A stretch of DNA of 64,000 bases, from assembly GCA_000720845.1 (NCBI GenBank), contig JODU01000024.1, forward strand, positions 1-64,000, in the 5' to 3' direction. The position numbers and the translations under genes were made by a program. The notes under the pieces are model-generated. The model had not been told where the DNA came from. It saw nothing but the letters and a program-made list of their open reading frames with translations, and made no database searches. Of the stretch, positions 62,049 to 64,000 are shown in pieces (position 1 is the stretch's first letter; every line of letters starts with the position of its first letter). The DNA is from Kitasatospora aureofaciens (GTDB taxonomy: Bacteria; Actinomycetota; Actinomycetes; Streptomycetales; Streptomycetaceae).

Positions 62049-64000
62049 TCAGTCCGTGATGATCGCCGGGTCGCTGGTGCCCGGCCGGCCGTTCTCCACG
62101 TGCCCGGCGAAGCGCCGCAGGAACGCCGGGTCGCCCTCGGCGGTGACCGTCACGTCGTACCAGCGCCGGCTGCGCGCGAGGTCGACGGTGTGGTGCACGG
62201 TGGCGCCGGGGCGCACGGTGAGGGTCCGGGTGCGGCCGTCGTAGGCGTTGGCGATCCGGAGCCGGGCCGTGCCGGTGCCGGTGTGGGTGACGGTCAGCCG
62301 GAGGTCGTCGCCGTCGTGCCGTGCGGTGACCTCGGGCCCTGCGGGTCCGGCGACCGCGTTGGCGCCCCGGAAGACCCGCAGGAAGCCGGCCGGGCCGTGC
62401 ACTCTCAGGTCGTAGGAACCGGCGGAGTACGCCGAGTTCCAGGTGTCCGCGAGGGACTTGCCGGCCTCGGTGGTGTACGTCCAGGGGCCGTCGGTGCGGT
62501 TGCCGGAGGTGACGAGGAAGGCGGCGCCGGCCCGGGCGCCGGAGGCGAAGGCCAGGGTGAACTTCCCGGCCGCCGCGTCCACGGCACCGTCCACGTACGG
62601 GTCGTAGCGCAGCGGGCGGGTGGGGCGCGTACCGCGTTCCTGCCGGGGCATGCCGGGGTCCGCGGGCGGCGTCGGACGGTAGTCGGGGTGGCGTTCGCGG
62701 TCCGGCGGCTCGTAGGCGTCGGTGTCCGGCAGGCGGGCGGGGCGGCTGTCCTTGCGGGAGAAGTCGAAGGCCGAGGTCAGATCGCCGCAGACGGCGCGCC
62801 GCCAGGGTGAGATGTTGGGCTCGCGGACGCCGAAGCGGTGCTCCATGAAGCGGATCACCGAGGTGTGGTCGAAGGTCTCGGAGCAGACGAAGCCGCCCTT
62901 GCTCCACGGTGAGACGACCAGCATGGGCACGCGCGGGCCCAGCCCGTAGAAGCCCTCGCGGTGGGTGGCGCTGCCCTTGAAGACGTCCAGGGAGACGTCG
63001 ACGGTGGACCGGCCCTGCGCGGCGGACTTCGGCGGCAGCGGCGGCACCACGTGGTCGAAGAAGCCGTCGTTCTCGTCGTACGTGATGAACAGGGCCGTCT
63101 TCGCCCACACCTTCGGGTTGGAGGTGAGCGCGTCCAGCACCTGGGAGATGTACCAGGCGCCGTAGTTCGAGGGCCAGTTGGAGTGCTCGGAGAAGGCTTC
63201 CGGGGCGGCTATCCAGGAGATCTTCGGCAGCTTGCCCGCCTTGACGTCGGCGCGCAGCCGGTCGAAGTAGCCCTCGCCGCTCCTGGCGTCGGTGCCGGTG
63301 CGGGCCTTGTCGTAGAGCGGGTCGCCGGGCTTCGCGTTGCGGTACTTGTTGAAGTAGAGCAGGGAGTTGTCGCCGTAGTTGCCGCGGTAGGCGTCGTCGA
63401 TCCAGCCCCAGTGGCCGGCCGCGTCGAGGCCGTCGCCGATGTCCTGGTAGATCTTCCAGGAGATCCCGGCCGCCTCCAGCCGCTCGGGGTACGTCGTCCA
63501 GTCGTAGCCGAGTTCGTCGTTGCCGAGGACCGGGCCGCCGCCCTTGCCGTCGTTCCCGGTGTGTCCCGACCACAGGTAGTAGCGGTTTGGGTCGGTGGAG
63601 CCGATGAAGGAGCAGTGGTAGGCGTCGCAGACGGTGAAGGTGTCGGCGAGCGCGTAGTGGAAGGGGATGTCCTCGCGGGTCAGGTACGCCATGGTGGTGG
63701 TGCCCTTCGCGGGCAGCCAGCGGTCGTACTTGGCGTTGTGGTAGGCGTCCTGTCCGTCGGACCAGCCGTGCGGGAGCCCTTCGAGGAACTGCATGCCGAG
63801 GTCGTCGGCCTCCGGGTGGAACGGCAGCACCTCCGTGCCGTCGCCCTTGCGCTGGTGCCACACCGACCTGCCGTCGTCCAGCCTCACCGGGTGCGGGTCG
63901 CCGAAGCCGCGGACGCCGCGCAGCCTGCCGAAGTAGTGGTCGAACGAACGGTTCTCCTGCATGAGGACGACGATGTGCTCGACGTCCTCGATCGACCCCG
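62049..64000 (-). CDS. Phosphocholine-type phospholipase C, N-terminus outside the window
   Basis: Secreted phospholipase C of the alkaline-phosphatase-like superfamily. The visible 650 residues begin with the conserved EDVEHIVVLMQENRSFDHYFG, the metal-binding start of the catalytic domain, so only the signal peptide and a few residues are beyond the right edge. Further metal or active-site segments are TYDENDGFFDHVVPP and RVPMLVVSPWSKGG. The C-terminal part has two immunoglobulin-like repeats (from about 62049 to 62600) as in PLC-C/PlcN types. The gene would release phosphorylated headgroups from lipid, and it converges with the DMT gene. Confidence 0.94.
   Translation of the reverse strand, partial: GSIEDVEHIVVLMQENRSFDHYFGRLRGVRGFGDPHPVRLDDGRSVWHQRKGDGTEVLPFHPEADDLGMQFLEGLPHGWSDGQDAYHNAKYDRWLPAKGTTTMAYLTREDIPFHYALADTFTVCDAYHCSFIGSTDPNRYYLWSGHTGNDGKGGGPVLGNDELGYDWTTYPERLEAAGISWKIYQDIGDGLDAAGHWGWIDDAYRGNYGDNSLLYFNKYRNAKPGDPLYDKARTGTDARSGEGYFDRLRADVKAGKLPKISWIAAPEAFSEHSNWPSNYGAWYISQVLDALTSNPKVWAKTALFITYDENDGFFDHVVPPLPPKSAAQGRSTVDVSLDVFKGSATHREGFYGLGPRVPMLVVSPWSKGGFVCSETFDHTSVIRFMEHRFGVREPNISPWRRAVCGDLTSAFDFSRKDSRPARLPDTDAYEPPDRERHPDYRPTPPADPGMPRQERGTRPTRPLRYDPYVDGAVDAAAGKFTLAFASGARAGAAFLVTSGNRTDGPWTYTTEAGKSLADTWNSAYSAGSYDLRVHGPAGFLRVFRGANAVAGPAGPEVTARHDGDDLRLTVTHTGTGTARLRIANAYDGRTRTLTVRPGATVHHTVDLARSRRWYDVTVTAEGDPAFLRRFAGHVENGRPGTSDPAIITD

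Overview
The window is chromosomal DNA of a Streptomyces. GC content is very high, third codon positions are almost all G or C, and GTG and TTG starts are common. From memory, gene content and order follow the stretch of the S. coelicolor chromosome that runs from the hopanoid cluster past idi, ssgD and wblJ to the small laccase. That comparison is recall, not a search. I saw no phage, transposase, CRISPR array, rRNA or tRNA.

Layout. (1) 1-8731, minus strand: the hopanoid operon, read from hpnC through hpnD, hpnE, a polyprenyl diphosphate synthase, shc, hpnG and hpnH into ispG, which runs off the left edge. It makes C15/C20 prenyl diphosphates, squalene by the HpnCDE route, hopene, then adenosyl- and ribosyl-hopane. 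(2) 9029-16129, minus strand: a tightly overlapped cluster with two CDP-alcohol phosphotransferases, a CTP-type nucleotidyltransferase, a glycerol-1-phosphate-dehydrogenase-like enzyme, a GT2 glycosyltransferase and a TagGH-type ABC-2 exporter. It looks like a pathway for making and exporting a phosphodiester-linked glycopolymer or glycolipid whose product I cannot name, and it is the best candidate for an undescribed system here. (3) 16461-31000: housekeeping and accessory genes: a zinc-type CDF exporter, idi (a further isoprenoid gene), an RsbW-like ATPase, enoyl-CoA hydratase, two DJ-1/PfpI proteins (one fused to an AraC domain), tex, an ABC-F protein, a D-amino-acid oxidase and a BCCT transporter. 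(4) 31000-44900: two divergent secreted metallopeptidases, a macro-domain protein, an amino-acid permease with a divergent MerR regulator, a beta-oxidation operon (CoA-transferase/racemase, fadA, fadB), a saccharopine-dehydrogenase-like reductase and endonuclease V.

(5) 44900-56000: ssgD (sporulation-specific SALP family), a GPP34 protein, then an ABC-F gene with a WhiB7/WblC-type promoter and a leader of about 240 nt, followed by a UvrA-like ATPase (probable intrinsic ribosome/DNA-drug resistance pair). Next come DDAH, an acyl-ACP desaturase behind a striking 15-bp operator array, a decayed HEAT-repeat gene, a WhiB-like gene (wblJ) and a VOC protein. (6) 56000-64000: a degenerate tandem repeat, a LacI regulator, the small laccase, a truncated ThuA gene, and a TetR regulator divergent from a PAP2/inositolphosphotransferase-like enzyme and a DMT transporter. 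The two are separated by a near-perfect 22+22 bp operator. The window ends inside a phospholipase C gene.

Many genes have a TANNNT hexamer 6-8 nt before the start codon and no Shine-Dalgarno, so leaderless transcription is probably common here. Function calls rest on motif recognition and remembered family features. No alignment or database search was possible.
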